This document shows positions 30,897 through 42,429 of a stretch of DNA of 64,000 nucleotides, in pieces. The translations under genes and the position numbers were made by a program. How positions within the stretch are numbered: the first letter of the stretch is position 1; every line of letters starts with the position of its first letter. Under the pieces are notes generated by a model. It made no database searches and had not been told where the DNA came from. It saw nothing but the letters and a program-made list of their open reading frames with translations. The stretch lies in assembly GCA_020744425.1 (NCBI GenBank), contig JAGMUV010000006.1, positions 62,001-126,000 of the forward strand, read 5' to 3'. The stretch comes from Dactylonectria macrodidyma (taxonomy: Eukaryota; Ascomycota; Sordariomycetes; Hypocreales; Nectriaceae).

Positions 30897-32486
30897 CTAT
30901 AAGATAGCTTCTAGCTTTTCTAAGGCCGCCTCTAAAATCCCAGACACCATTTCTTTTGCCAAGATTCCGTCCTCATAAGAAGCACAAATGACTGTATCGC
31001 CCCCTTCCACGCTAGCCACATTAAACGCAATGTTATAGCTGATGTTGCCATTAACAGCAGAAGCTGAGAAACTTACATCATCAATCTTCCAGCGCCCGCC
31101 CTGGTCCCCTGTTGAGAAGGCACCGAGGTTTGAGACCTGGATGGAATTATTTAGATGAAGACCTAAAGCCGGGAAGCTAGAGCTCAGCGTGCTCTCTAGA
31201 TCATCTGACACTGCATTTGCAGCACGGAACGGTATGACCAAATTGTCCCCCTCGAAAGCCTTTTTTATGGAAACACGGTATCCTCGAACTAACTCCCAGG
31301 CCCCGTCAACATCCACATTGGTTATCTTGCTGCCCGCCTTGCTATGTGCGTTATCGCTCGACCTTGGGTGAAAGACGCGACGATACCTGTCTAGCCAGGT
31401 GAACTTACTGGTTCCGCTACTATGTTGAAGGAACTTGCCAGATTCTTTAGTCTCCATCCCAGCAGGATAGAGCGACCGCATGTCGATGGCACAGTTTGAG
31501 ATGCCTATCTTAGCTTTAGGATAATAATCGCAGGCAAGAGTGCACAGAATGATGACGATAAGGAGGGGCGTAAAGGTCGTATTGTGCTCACGACAGGCGG
31601 CAAGAATACGGCGCATCCTGGAGGCCGTGATGCGGAGGGTGGCGATACGTGTCTTAGTGCGGTGCTCAGGGCCGGCTTTGGCTATGACGGATTTTGCGTT
31701 TGATTTCGGCTTGGGCAGGCTGGTGAAGAGAAGTCTCCTTCCAAAAAAGAGTCGAAGGAGAAGAAACATAAAGAGGACGTGAATGAAGCGCAACGGGGAT
31801 GTGCTGCCATTCCAAAACTCCTCCATCTCTCTGCTCAATTTAACCCGCTCAGGGTCTATCTTGATGATGCGTGAACAAGGTCTTTTTTGCTCGTTGAATG
31901 AATTGATTGCGGCAAGAAACTGGCGGTGGAAAATGTAACCGAAGCGACCATCGCAGATGAGGTGGTGAAAGATGAAAATCACCTCCTGCCTGCCAAGGAT
32001 AACCACCCTCCACCAAGGCTTTCGAGGATTTAATTCGTCATCGGCCCAGTCCCAGTGGTTATGAAGACGCTCGATGACTTCTGGCCTAGCCATGGGCGCC
32101 TCATCATCTAGGAACTCGACACATGTTCCAAGATCAATCTCGTGTAGTGCTGCGAGAAAGAGGGTGTGGTGCCCCGTTTTTGCCAACGGCTGAGGAATCC
32201 CAATAAGGCTGAGTTCTGGGTAAACGGTGATAATTGATCGGATGGCGGAGTATACGGCCTCTTTCGACAAGTGGTCATCGTAGGTGGACGTGGTAGGGGC
32301 GTAGTGCGCTGAGACCAGGACATTCGCTTGTGCGCCTACTATGTGCTGGAGGTAGAACATGCGGTCAAGAGAGTCTGTATGTGTCAGCGATTGGAAACTT
32401 GTGTAGCACTTGGTGTACGAACTACTCGGGCGGACAATGGTGCAGTGGCCAAGTGATGCCCTCGGGCTCCCCGTATTCACAGCCAT
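30897..32486 (-). CDS. Alcohol O-acetyltransferase-like acyltransferase (AATase family)
   Basis: A 529-aa single-exon gene. The acyltransferase active-site motif HHxxxDG is HHLICDG at residues 174-180, preceded by KPWWRVVILGRQEVIFIF as in AATase members. A downstream NNSIQVSNLGAF segment matches the conserved structural region near the DFGWG position of BAHD-like folds, though it is not an exact DFGWG. Length fits the ATF/AATase family (~480-550 aa). A hydrophobic run (FIHVLFMFLLLRLFF, about residues 243-257) could be a membrane association helix. The reaction is acetyl-CoA-dependent esterification of alcohols, giving volatile or metabolite esters. The gene is intact; a run of A residues (32518-32534) lies upstream of its start. 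No obvious operon-like partner. Confidence 0.82.
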   Translation of the reverse strand: MAVNTGSPRASLGHCTIVRPSSSYTKCYTSFQSLTHTDSLDRMFYLQHIVGAQANVLVSAHYAPTTSTYDDHLSKEAVYSAIRSIITVYPELSLIGIPQPLAKTGHHTLFLAALHEIDLGTCVEFLDDEAPMARPEVIERLHNHWDWADDELNPRKPWWRVVILGRQEVIFIFHHLICDGRFGYIFHRQFLAAINSFNEQKRPCSRIIKIDPERVKLSREMEEFWNGSTSPLRFIHVLFMFLLLRLFFGRRLLFTSLPKPKSNAKSVIAKAGPEHRTKTRIATLRITASRMRRILAACREHNTTFTPLLIVIILCTLACDYYPKAKIGISNCAIDMRSLYPAGMETKESGKFLQHSSGTSKFTWLDRYRRVFHPRSSDNAHSKAGSKITNVDVDGAWELVRGYRVSIKKAFEGDNLVIPFRAANAVSDDLESTLSSSFPALGLHLNNSIQVSNLGAFSTGDQGGRWKIDDVSFSASAVNGNISYNIAFNVASVEGGDTVICASYEDGILAKEMVSGILEAALEKLEAIL

Positions 32487-34689
32487 TTAACTCGCAAGCA
32501 CTTGGTGACTCGAGACAAAAAAAAAAAAAAAAAGATTTAATCGCTGCGCGACCTGCCTAGAGATGACACAGGATTTTGCATGTCGGATATAGGCCGTGAA
32601 TTTAAGTCAAAGGATGTGGCAGGAAGAGGAAGAAAGTAGGAACGAACCAAAATTAAATAAGTTATACTGCTCTGTGAGCTGTATAATTTCTTTTTATCAT
32701 CCTCCCACGTCCACAACGTCGAAAAGTAAACCAGATTAACAGGGCCACAATTATTTGCTCTAGTGCTTACTTCGAGTTTCCCCCAGGACTGACGGAGACG
32801 GGCAACTCGCACACCTCAATTTGTGACTGTCGGTCTGTGGTAACTAGGAAGCCCCCCAGGTATGGACAAAAGTTCCACCTAACATTGTTAAGTTACATCC
32901 TGGGCGATGGTCACATCAAGCCGCCCCGAAGGCCGAAAAGTTTTTTCCCAATACAGAAGGAAGTCACCCCCTCTCCACGTTTTGTCCTCGTGATGGACAC
33001 GCATCCTTGGATGGCAGAATCACCGGCTGTAGCGCTTATGCTAATGGAGCCGGTAGCCGCCCTTTTCATCGTCGGGGGCACAGGTGAGGAAGAGAGTGGA
33101 GGTTTGTTGTGGATCTCTTCCTAGTCCTTGCCGTTGTTAGGGAAATAAGTGTCGTAACGTTCTCCGTTAGAGTGGATGTCGAGGGAGGACTAAAACATCT
33201 CGACCAACGGCTCTATATCCTTCGACTCTACCCAGTGCGAGGAGTACTTGAGCTTAAGCGTCCCTGCAATCGGGCCCCACCCGTAAAAGGTGCAAAGCAT
33301 GTGCACTCCAGTGCAGGCGCAGACGAACAAACGCAGCTGGCGGATAAGTGGGTGACTGGTTGTGGATGTGCTTTAGTCTCTTTCGGGGGAAAGGAGCTTG
33401 TGTTCAGAATTACCTACTTTGGAAAATAGCTTAAGCATAACTTACACCTCGGGGAGGCAGACTAGGACCGACACAGGCCTGTCGAAAAGCGTGGTGGAGT
33501 AAACAGGGAGTCGATGTGGGTCAAGTCCATGAAGTGGGCTGCCCACCTACAAGGCACAGGCCTGTCGATGCTGTATCAAACCGGGCTGTCGCCGACAACA
33601 AAGGAGGTTGAGGAGCGTATGTGGACACGAAGTCCGCCACGCCAACCGACGACTCCGCCAGCTAACCAGGGGCTTTCGCCGGAAGCTCATTCGGTGTACG
33701 ATGGATCTGGAGAGGGTGTCAGATGAGACGCCAAGGTGGCTCGGCAGCAGAGATCTAACCAAACGGTAACGACCCCATTTGGACGAAAGCTGGAGGCAGC
33801 GACGCTGGAGCGGTATAGTTCGTACATGCATCCTTATCTGTGTTGTTGCGTCCGAGCCTGGGAGCTCGGCCGCCACGAAGCCAAGGCCAAGCGCGGCATT
33901 CGCTTCTCGGACATGCAGAGGGACGCTTTGGCGGTGCTTGCTCGGTGACTTGACATCGTCGTTGCCGCTATTGAGAATAACGGCAAGGGGTAAGAGTAAG
34001 AGGTGGTGGTGGGGGAAGGAGGAGAAGAAGAAGACGGTAACTCGGACCGAGAAGCGCTCGATCGTGCTGTCTTTAGCTCCTGCATCAGTTCGATCAAGCA
34101 GAGGCTGCCCGCATGCAGAAACAACCGGCTACTGCATTTCACGGCCGTGCTCGGTGTCAACCGAGAACATGAGGCCTGGATAGCCGCCCAGTATCACACT
34201 TGCTTTCTCACTGGCTTCTTGTGCTAGGGTCGGGCTTTGATGCACGTATAGAAGAGGGGGAGAGTTTTTGGTGAGGGATAAATGAAAAGGATCTCTGGTC
34301 ATGAACTTCGTGGGTGGGCGATGGTTTACGATGATGGTGGGGGTTTCATCATAGACTTGAGAGGGTTTGCATTGTTAGAGTCGGGAAGTATCAAATTAAC
34401 AAGGTCAAGGCGATTATGCCTCTAAGAAGCATCATATCAGCAGTATGGGGCATAGCAGAAGTACAAACAGTCTAGTTAGTCATTGAACACGAGCTCTGTC
34501 TATCCATTATACGTTCGTAGATCCATCATCGCACCACCAATATGTCCATATGCTACCCTTCCTCCTCTCCTCTTCACCATAATCTTAACGCCCTCTCACG
34601 AAAAGAGCGCCTCCGCGAGACAAACATTCCGCGGCCGCACCCATTACACTCATCAGGAAAGGTAATATCTTAGTTACATAGTATATACT
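32487..34689. other. Long stretch without a supported gene
   Basis: About 2.2 kb. Short overlapping frames on both strands (for example 33514-34227) lack recognisable domains. A 14-bp direct repeat CACAGGCCTGTCGA occurs near 33474 and 33557. The segment 33990-34040 is purine-rich. Confidence 0.4.
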
Positions 34690-36248
34690 CGAGAATTATC
34701 TTAAACTTAAAGCCGATGAGGAAGCGACCCAGGCATGCGTGCTGACCGTGGCTAAAGGGCAGAAATTCGGGCGATGCTGATATGAGGGTTATGGGCGGGG
34801 CCCTTTTCGGCTGGCTGCGAGCTTGCGCAGGCGCGAGCACCGGAAGTGGCCTAACTTCGGCGGCTCCTCTAGCGTCTTGGTGTTGACGTGTGCGGGCTGG
34901 GTGAGGAATGAGAGTAGGATGCCCTTAGGGACGTGGTAGCCGTTAGGGGTCTTGAAGTTTGATGTTATGACCTTACGGAAGATCGAGCGGATGCAGACAC
35001 AGGGCCTTACGGCTGACACTCTTGGCTCTGGTTATCCGGCTTACCTTGACCTTGGTCCACTGAGCGGGCTCGTCCTGCTGAGGATGCGGTCAATCTCGTC
35101 ACGCAGGATTGCGATGGTGTGGAACTCGGCGTCAGAGCCGAGGACGTCAAGGATCAGGTTAGTGACCTGGATTTGTGTTAGATGCATGGAACCGAAGTTG
35201 CTTGTGGCGAGGCGACGGGGCATGATGTTATAGTCGTGGAGCTCGTGCTGGCGCTAGGCATAGCGGATGATCATTTGGGCCTGGTCCTGGGGCTCCTCAT
35301 GGTCCGGGTCGTTGCGATTGACGGTGAGGGTCTCTAAGCGCTGCTTCCATAGCGAGAGGAATTACTTATTCATCCTGGCCAGAAGCTTACGTGTTGGGAT
35401 GTTAAGTAACGTGCCAATGAGCGGCTAGAGAAGGCGAGGGGCCCCTCCGGTGGCGCCAGCGTTGATGGTGGGGCGCTGATTAATGTTAAGCGCAGTGTGT
35501 AGATAGTCCTTATTGGGGCTTTTTAGAGTGGTAGATCATATATAGTTAAACCGGTTATAAAGACTTATAAAGCGGAAGCCTAATGGTAAAGCGACTGGGG
35601 GCCCGGGTGATGATAATCTTAACTAGAGGTAGAAAATTAATCTCCTAACTCTCAGTATTAGTGCCGAATTTCTTATTAAAGATAACGCCTAGCTCGTTAT
35701 TCATAGTAGTACAGATGTTCTTAAGGATATGGTTTATGTCCGTCTTGATGACCATGGCCTGATATGCTTTTACGATAATCTTTCATGGCCGAGACTCCAT
35801 CGGACCTGGTCAACGTTGGCAAATGCTTAAGAAGCCTCCAGCACATCGTCCGGCTAAGTGAGGACCCATTTTATAGGGCTCTGAGGCATGATGACCTCGC
35901 ACCGGAAGCCGAAGTCGGGGACAGCAACGAGTTTGCCTTTCTTGATCTACTAGTTCATAATGCCCAGTCTCAGGTCCAAAGGTGTTGATTAGTTGGGCAG
36001 CGGGAACAAACGCTGGTGTAGGCCTCGCGGAACAGGACCTCGCAGTTGGTATAGTTGGCAACCCTGGTGCGCAGACTGAAGCGAAGGGCACCCTCGGGCT
36101 CTCCGATGAGAGGGACGTTGGGAGGATACGGAACGGTGAGGATGAAGCTCTCGGCGAGGTAGAAGAGGATGAAGCAAGCCAAGACGACCAGGGCGATACC
36201 GAGAGGGTTCGTCAAGCTGAGGAGGCGATCGAGCAGTATGGGCGCCAT
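34690..36248 (-). pseudogene. Cytochrome P450, broken
   Basis: The N-terminus (ATG at 36248) encodes a membrane anchor (GIALVVLACFILFYL) followed by PYPPNVPLIGEPEGALRF, as in fungal microsomal P450s. Further downstream are the I-helix to J-helix region (TSNFGSMHLTQIQVTNLILD, DAEFHTIAILRDEIDRIL), GYHVPKGILLSF, and the heme-binding loop FSHGQHACLGRF, which keeps FxxGxxxCxG. In-frame stops occur (for example the minus-strand TAG at 35256-35254 just before QHELHDYNIMPRR), with frame breaks between 35019-35041 and 35240-35970. No functional enzyme can be made. Family position looks like the ent-kaurene-oxidase-type fungal P450s, by the arrangement only. Confidence 0.78.
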
Positions 36249-37745
36249 TGAGAAGGCGAAGGCGTTAGAAGAGATGGACTGGATAAGGTGGGCGATAGCC
36301 GATGACGAGGAGTATTTGGGAATTGCTCATGGACAGTACCTCCACTGTGACCCTGGATGATAGCCTAGCGCTAATGTGGGGGTGTCTGTCCTGTCAGACG
36401 GACCGATAAGGAAAGCTAGTTGTGCATAGGGCCGGATCGATATAGTGTTTCCCTTTGAACCTAGAAAGAGACTTCAAACCTAGTCCACCCTCAACAACCT
36501 AGACAGACCTCAACAACCTAGATGACCCTCAACGCCTAGATCGACGGCTTACGACGGCATCATCAGTTCAAAGGTGTCCAGATCAGCAGGATCATTAGGG
36601 ATAAATAGCTAGCTTCTCTCCCCCCTAGACAGAGAGAAAAGACAAGATCTTCCATCATCACCAAGCTGCATCAACCACTTCTTCCTGTCTGATATGTCCC
36701 TTGCTGAAGATAACGACCTTTAATTGCGAGCGATGCGAGTGAGACAATCATGACTAGGTTGGATGAGCTTTTAGCCCCGCGATAAGATATATGTTATTAA
36801 ACGAGAAGGTAGCAAAACTCCTAACTCTGAGCCGAGAAACTTCATTGGCGTAAGTAAGGGGGGGTTCGTATGGAGTTTCGTGTTTTGGGGGATAATTCGG
36901 CGCTTTTGGGCATGACTCAATGATGGCCCCATCCTTTTACCTAAATAGGCAATTAATGCCCTGGCGCTAACAGATCAGACATAACCAGGAAATCCAGGAG
37001 CCCTGGTAAGATTAACCCCTGGGCGGTCTCACAGCTCCCTCCAGACGTCTATTCGTCCTGCGCTAAATACACCACATCCCTCCATCCTGGTAGGTACCTC
37101 TAGGTACCTGGAGAGCGAGCCAGTATCCTTCAGATACCCGCTACGACCTCTAGCCTCAGCGGCGATAGGTGTCGTAGGTCAAGGGGTCAGTGGTTACAGG
37201 ACAGGTGTGCTGTAGCCGAGGGGCCTTCAGGGCTAACATGACAAAGGAAGTCCTTACTGTACTCTTCCTGGGATTTCATGGTTGCCTTGATAACGTTGCT
37301 TTTTCTTAGGCCGAAACTTTTGAAGTGATCCTTCGTACAGGCGGCTCATTTCTCACTATGATTGGAAGCCACTCCACTCAATCTATGGAGTGGGTTCACT
37401 CGTGGATTCCACTGTCCACTGCACTGGGCACCGGTATTTTTACTTGATGTCACGTCCCTTTATTCTGGACTAGATGCCCTGCACCAACCCTCTCTGCTAA
37501 CGCTTGACTGTAATAAGATTTGTCCTCTAAAGCATGTATAAATAATGTGTCCGACGGTAAGTCAACTTGGATCAACAGAGGGAGCAGTTGTAGGTTCAGA
37601 ATGTCAAGGTTTATCTCTAGAGCTTGTTCTCATCCAGGCAGAGCCCTCACATCCAGTTTCACCCGTGGTCATTTTCATTCGACCAAGCCGTTCATCAGCA
37701 GTCTTGCAATCTGCTACTCTCGAATCCCTAAAGTAGGGTGTCAAT
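36249..37745. other. Gene-free region with a short tandem repeat
   Basis: About 1.5 kb with no supported gene. Three imperfect copies of a ~19-20-bp unit (core CCTCAACAACCTAGA) lie at 36487-36545. Nested copies of AGGTACCT occur at 37094-37110. Confidence 0.45.
36487..36545 (+). repeat. Short tandem repeat, three units
   Basis: Three successive imperfect units with core CCTCAACAACCTAGA (third copy CCTCAACGCCTAGA). No coding function is apparent. Confidence 0.6.
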
Positions 37746-38187
37746 AGTCTGTCAATTTCCCAGATCCACACCAAAAGACTATACGAACACTCGCTAATAA
37801 AATCACACCTAAAATAAGTATAAATAAATTAAAAATACTATTATAAAATTAAATACTTCTATTTTATATATTTTAAAAGCTATTTTTATTTTTTACTCTA
37901 ATTATAAAGATATAGAGATTTGAAATTTAAGAAAATATGAAGAAAATATTATAGTGGGTTATAGTGGGGTTATAGTAGGTGTAGAGAAGATAAATTGTAG
38001 TATTAAAAATAAAACGCTGATAAAAGTGTAATTTAAAGCGATAAAAAAATAAAAAATATACTAATATAACCTTTTATTATTAATTAATATATATATAAGC
38101 TATTTATATTTTAAAAAAATATGTATTAGAAATTATGATAGTTATAAGGTAGTGTGTTTTGGTGTAAAATCTGCTTTTTGACAGACT
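37746..38187. mobile_element. AT-rich MITE-like element with ~31-bp terminal inverted repeats
   Basis: The left end AGTCTGTCAA...CAGATCCACACCAAAA (37746-37776) is matched by the reverse complement of the right end (38157-38187), AGTCTGTCAA...CAGATTTTACACCAAAA. The interior of ~380 bp is extremely AT-rich, with no coding capacity. Length about 442 bp. I see no clear target-site duplication. It ends 25 bp before the ATG of the reductase gene at 38213. Confidence 0.65.
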
Positions 38188-38212
38188 TTTGGAGTGGAGC
38201 TTTACCCGCGGC

Positions 38213-39241
38213 ATGGCTTCATCCAACGCCCCGAGTACTATGAAAGCTGTTCTCCAGCCTGACAAACACTCTCACAAGCTCATTCTATCCGAGCAGCCCG
38301 TTCCCGTGCCCGCTCATCCTGAGGATGTTCTTGTAAAAGTCCATGCCACCGCACCCTGCAAGGGTGAGCTGGACTGGGCTGTCTGGGCACCCGAGTTCAT
38401 CCCCAACGATAAGATCCCTATCCCGGGGCAGGATCTCGCCGGCACTATCGTCTCCGCCCCAGCGGACAGCGGCTTTAAGGCTGGCGATGAGGTTTACGCA
38501 CGCATTGAGGCCAACCGCCCGGGCGCTGCGGCCGAGTACGTTCTGGCGCGAGTGCCTGAGCTGGCCATCAGGCCTAAGAACCTCAGCTGGGCGGAGACAG
38601 CAGCCACTCCCATTAGCGCGCTGACGGCATACCAATCGCTTTTCACAAAGGGTACCCTAGATCACTTGGCGATGGCCGGCGATGTGGCCGCACAGGCCAA
38701 AAATGCTAAGCTCCGTGTCCTGATTACTGCCGGGGCAGGGGGGGTTGGTAGCTGGGCAATCCAGCTTGCCCAAGTCGCCGGAGTGGCCGCCGTCGTGGCC
38801 GTTGTTAGATCGAAAAATAACGAATTTGTACGACAGCTCGGCGCTACGGAGACTATAGATTATACTAAGCAAAGCATCGGTGACTGGGTGGCTGAAGATC
38901 CCGCATCTCGAGAGGTCGATCTGGTCTTTGACTGTATTGGCGGCTCATCACTAGCTCAATCCTGGTATGCAGTGAGAGATGGAGGAAGCATTGTTAGCGT
39001 CTGTGGTGAGCCTAAGAAAAGTCGCCCAAAGGATGTTAAAAAGGAGGCCCATAGCTTGTGGTTCGTCATCACTCCTCTCGGCAAGGATTTGGATGTTATT
39101 ACAGGGCTGTTAGAGGCTGGCAAGCTTAAGCCAAACATTGATAGCGTGGTCGACTTTGATGACTTCGCTATGGCATGGGACAAGGTGGAGTCAGGCCGGG
39201 CGAAAGGGAAAGTGATTGTGAAGGTGTCCGACAAGGCATAG
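38213..39241 (+). CDS. Zinc-free medium-chain reductase (quinone oxidoreductase/enoyl reductase-like)
   Basis: 342 aa, single exon. The GroES-like N-terminus reads PVPVPAHPEDVLVKVHATAP and PGQDLAGTIVSAP. The cofactor domain has AGAGGVGSWAIQLAQVAG (NADPH-binding glycine loop), then LGATETIDYT and VFDCIGGSS. Zinc ligands of alcohol dehydrogenases are absent, as in quinone oxidoreductases and trans-enoyl reductases. The frame is open from TTG 38189, but ATG 38213 gives the normal N-terminus. Transcription signals would have to lie in, or beyond, the AT-rich element ending at 38187. The substrate is unknown. The gene has good coding quality, unlike the region upstream. Confidence 0.86.
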   Translation: MASSNAPSTMKAVLQPDKHSHKLILSEQPVPVPAHPEDVLVKVHATAPCKGELDWAVWAPEFIPNDKIPIPGQDLAGTIVSAPADSGFKAGDEVYARIEANRPGAAAEYVLARVPELAIRPKNLSWAETAATPISALTAYQSLFTKGTLDHLAMAGDVAAQAKNAKLRVLITAGAGGVGSWAIQLAQVAGVAAVVAVVRSKNNEFVRQLGATETIDYTKQSIGDWVAEDPASREVDLVFDCIGGSSLAQSWYAVRDGGSIVSVCGEPKKSRPKDVKKEAHSLWFVITPLGKDLDVITGLLEAGKLKPNIDSVVDFDDFAMAWDKVESGRAKGKVIVKVSDKA

Positions 39242-40212
39242 CGTAGAGAATGGGGCTCCGGGATATTAGGTCGATGTTCTGCTCACTTCAGTCATCTTCA
39301 AAAGTTACTTCATGTAACTTCATACAAAAATAGGCTAATATCACGGTCGTTCTTAACTCTCCGGTCAAATGAAGGGTCACGGTATTTCTATTGGTTTCAC
39401 CGCAGGCAATATTACCAATTGATACTTAACGCCCAGGTACCCTTTTCCAACCGTCTTGGTATGCAAATTGTGAAGCGCCTACGCCCTATTATCGATCTTC
39501 ACGCGACCTTGGCCATAGATTTCCTGTCGCTTACGGAATGACGCTCTATACAATGTATTATTACGTACCTGGTTTCCTTAGGCTGTCGTCTGAATACTGC
39601 CGGCCATTGCTGGATTGACTTGTGGTCCGAAACAGTGGTGGGGGGATGACTACTATACAGCTCCTGGATGGAACAAGTGTAGCTTATAATTTATAAAGCA
39701 AAAACGATTGATGGGATTAAACGTCTAAGTTCAGTATCTGTATGAGGAGCACAGCTTACTATATAGTATCCACATCCCAGCCACCAGCAGATCGGACCAC
39801 CTTAGTCATACGGTCTCAACAGTAATGGCCAAGTGTGTTAATAGCGAAGTAGACGGTCTAGTTTTAGGAAATTGGTAAGGTTTGCTCTATGAAGGCTTTT
39901 GAAATACTTGCGTCTTTCTCCCTGGATTAGGTCGAGTCAACTGGGGCACAAGAGGAAGGGATATAATTAGCTTCCGCAATAGCATCAGATAAGCAATAGA
40001 CTTCAGATGGATAGTACATAAGAGTAATTTCTACAATACGTGAGTTAGGTATAATAATATTGCACTAACTAATAGATAGAACTTAGAAAGGCTCTTGATT
40101 TCTCTATCTAAGAATAGCCTGAAGTTAGCCTTTGATATATAAGACGGTTGAGTTTATCCATAGGGGTTGTTATTAGCAGTCTATAGAAAAGGGACCAAGC
40201 CATTAATCCTCA
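39242..40212. other. Intergenic, AT-rich
   Basis: No supported gene. A weak match to the 12.7/30.4-kb repeat (GTGTTAATAGCGAAG) occurs at about 39836. Confidence 0.4.
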
Positions 40213-41954
40213 TTACTCGTGGCAGACAGACTGCAGGGGCATCGTGCCTGGAGGGGCAGCATCCGCCCACCAATCATCCAAAAATTCAATACCAAGACTC
40301 TCATCCCATACCATGCAGTGCAGATACCCCTCAAACTCCATCCTCGTGCTACATTGAAGGAGTTCCTGGACGACCTCTAGTTGCGAGACGAACCATGTTC
40401 CCTGGTCTTGTGGATCTTCCCCCTTTATCACGGCGCCAACGAACAGTGCCCAAAGCAACTCAGGCAGATGAGACGCCCAAGTCGCAGAATACGATGGCCC
40501 GGCCAAGAGCGAACGCTGTAGGCGTTGTGCCATCGCCCGTGAGAGGGATTCCGGCCATCGATGGTCTTGTTTCAAGGCCGCACATACAAAAAGATGTGCG
40601 GCTAAAAGTAAGGCGCGGAGACATTGTTCTTCCAGGGTAGCCGGAATATCCTCAATTCGATCAAGGGTAATGTAGGCTGCGGCAAGTGACAAAGTGCGAA
40701 CGTCCCGTAGTGTTGGATCCATGTTGCATTTTGCGGCCATGACTCGTTGCCGAAGCAGTTGTATGACTGCCATAACGGCTTGGTATCCTGGCCCGAGGCT
40801 TTGTAAACGAGATAGGTTTGGGTACTCGCAGGACTCTGTGATATATCGGGGAAGTTTGACCCTGTCCAAGCCGTAGTTGAGAGGGTAAAGAGGTCTTCGT
40901 CCTCGAGCGGTAGCTAATTCAAGGTCCACCCTGAAGAGTATTAGATTCACCCGTCTTTTCTAGTTATCTCATTCATGAATAGTTCGCGCTTACCAATTTA
41001 TAAATCGACCAACCTGATATATCTTGATAGATTTAATACCTCCTCTGAGAGCAATTAGCCCCTGCAGTCCCCGCAAGTGGATATCCGCTTCTTCGGAGGA
41101 GCCCTCTAAACTCTGGGACACTCATGTCAACAATTTGATACTCAACCACCGAGAGGCTTCGAAGCGTAAAGGCGATCAATTACTCACTGCAACATGTCCT
41201 AGATGCGCAATGGCAGCAAGTACATTCTCCGTCACTTGGCCATTTTGAAGGATAAAGTTGACGTCGTGAATGGCTTCACCCTTCAGTTTCCATCCTTCCT
41301 TTCGCAGGTCCATACTAAATGATGATGTTCGCGTAGTCCCGAAAGCTGCCGTCATGCAGAGGGTAACGCGCATGAGTAGCGGGTCGTTTATCGCACGACT
41401 AAGCCACGTCTTGTTGCTGGGAACAGTTGTAGTCCGATAGTCGAAGAACACTAGGACTAGAGGCGGTGAGCCGGAGCAACGGGTAGCGACAAGGCAGATT
41501 GCATACAATGCTTGAGGAGTGTGTCGATTCTGGGATTCGATAGTATCGGGATTGTCCCAAAAGGGTCGAGAATATTGCCTCCGAACCATTCGACCCCTGA
41601 TGAGTAGTTGCTCCTAAAATGGTTCTGGCTGATTTTTATTGGTACAGATACGATTCGACTGTCGTCCGCGGCTCCTTCAGTACCATCAAAAGTTGCGTGT
41701 CGCATCTTCGTCTCCAGCTTTCCCTTTCGACTGCTACTGTGACTGTTCATGGAAGTTGGTTTGAGTCTGAACCGACCTCTTAGCTCATTTTTGCATCGTG
41801 ATGTCCGTTTCGAATTGGCTGCGCCATCCGGCGGCGCTCCTCCAGCCACCGTTTTCGAACGCAACTGCAGGGCGGTCTTTATGGCATGACTCCGGATGGC
41901 CTCGTTGGCCGGTACCGGTACGCCATTGGAGACGACAAATGCGTATTTGGTCAT
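40213..41954 (-). CDS. Fungal-specific transcription factor-like protein (Fungal_trans_2 type, no zinc cluster), four exons
   Basis: Exons 41954..41507, 41456..41188, 41112..40994 and 40930..40213 join in frame through introns of 50, 75 and 63 nt (GTATGC...TAG; GTGAGT...CAG; GTAAGC...CTAAT...CAG), giving 517 aa. The N-terminus (FVVSNGVPVPANEAIRSHAI, then a basic Arg/Lys/Ser-rich stretch) is typical of regulators that lack the Zn2Cys6 motif. The ligand-binding-like region contains DTLLKHFLVFF, RAINDPLLMRVTLCMTAAFG and EADIHLRGLQGLIALRGG, a family hallmark. The last exon continues the helical domain to GTMPLQSVCHE. No frame lesion is present. It could regulate nearby metabolic genes; the target is unknown. 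Confidence 0.8.
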
Positions 41955-42429
41955 GTCGACTTCCTAGAACGCGACTTAAATAACCAACTGGGGATGGCCG
42001 TTGCCGTCAAGTCATCAACCTTGGAGTCCAAAGCTTCATGTCCTAAATAAGCCTCATGGCATAAAAGATCACGCGAAGTATGGAAACTGAATATGACACT
42101 GCCGGTTGAGTTAAACCCGTTGAGTGAGCCAAATTAAACTCGAAAAGCGCGGCGAAGGCAGGATTGCATGAATGAAATTTTGCCACGAGATAAGGACTGA
42201 TATCACGTGGAGATTACGAGCGATAAGTTATTAGCGTAGCTAGCGACTACGTAGTAAGACAGACCACTGGAGGTTGGATCCGTTAGATTGGACCATGTGC
42301 AGAGCATGTGCCAGGCGCTGCCCGAATAGGAAGGTGGTCAGAGCAGCCTATTGGCTAGATGTCCCAGGCCCCCACTTTTAGTAGTGGCTGCAACAGTGCT
42401 ATAGACCGGACGAACTCAAGAGTGTTAGG
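41955..42429. other. Intergenic region
   Basis: Spacer between the regulator start and the HET relic. No gene supported. Confidence 0.4.

Noticed and set aside
33109..34227. Cluster of short ORFs in the 33-34 kb region
   Set aside because: None has a recognisable domain, and overlapping frames on both strands are equally open.
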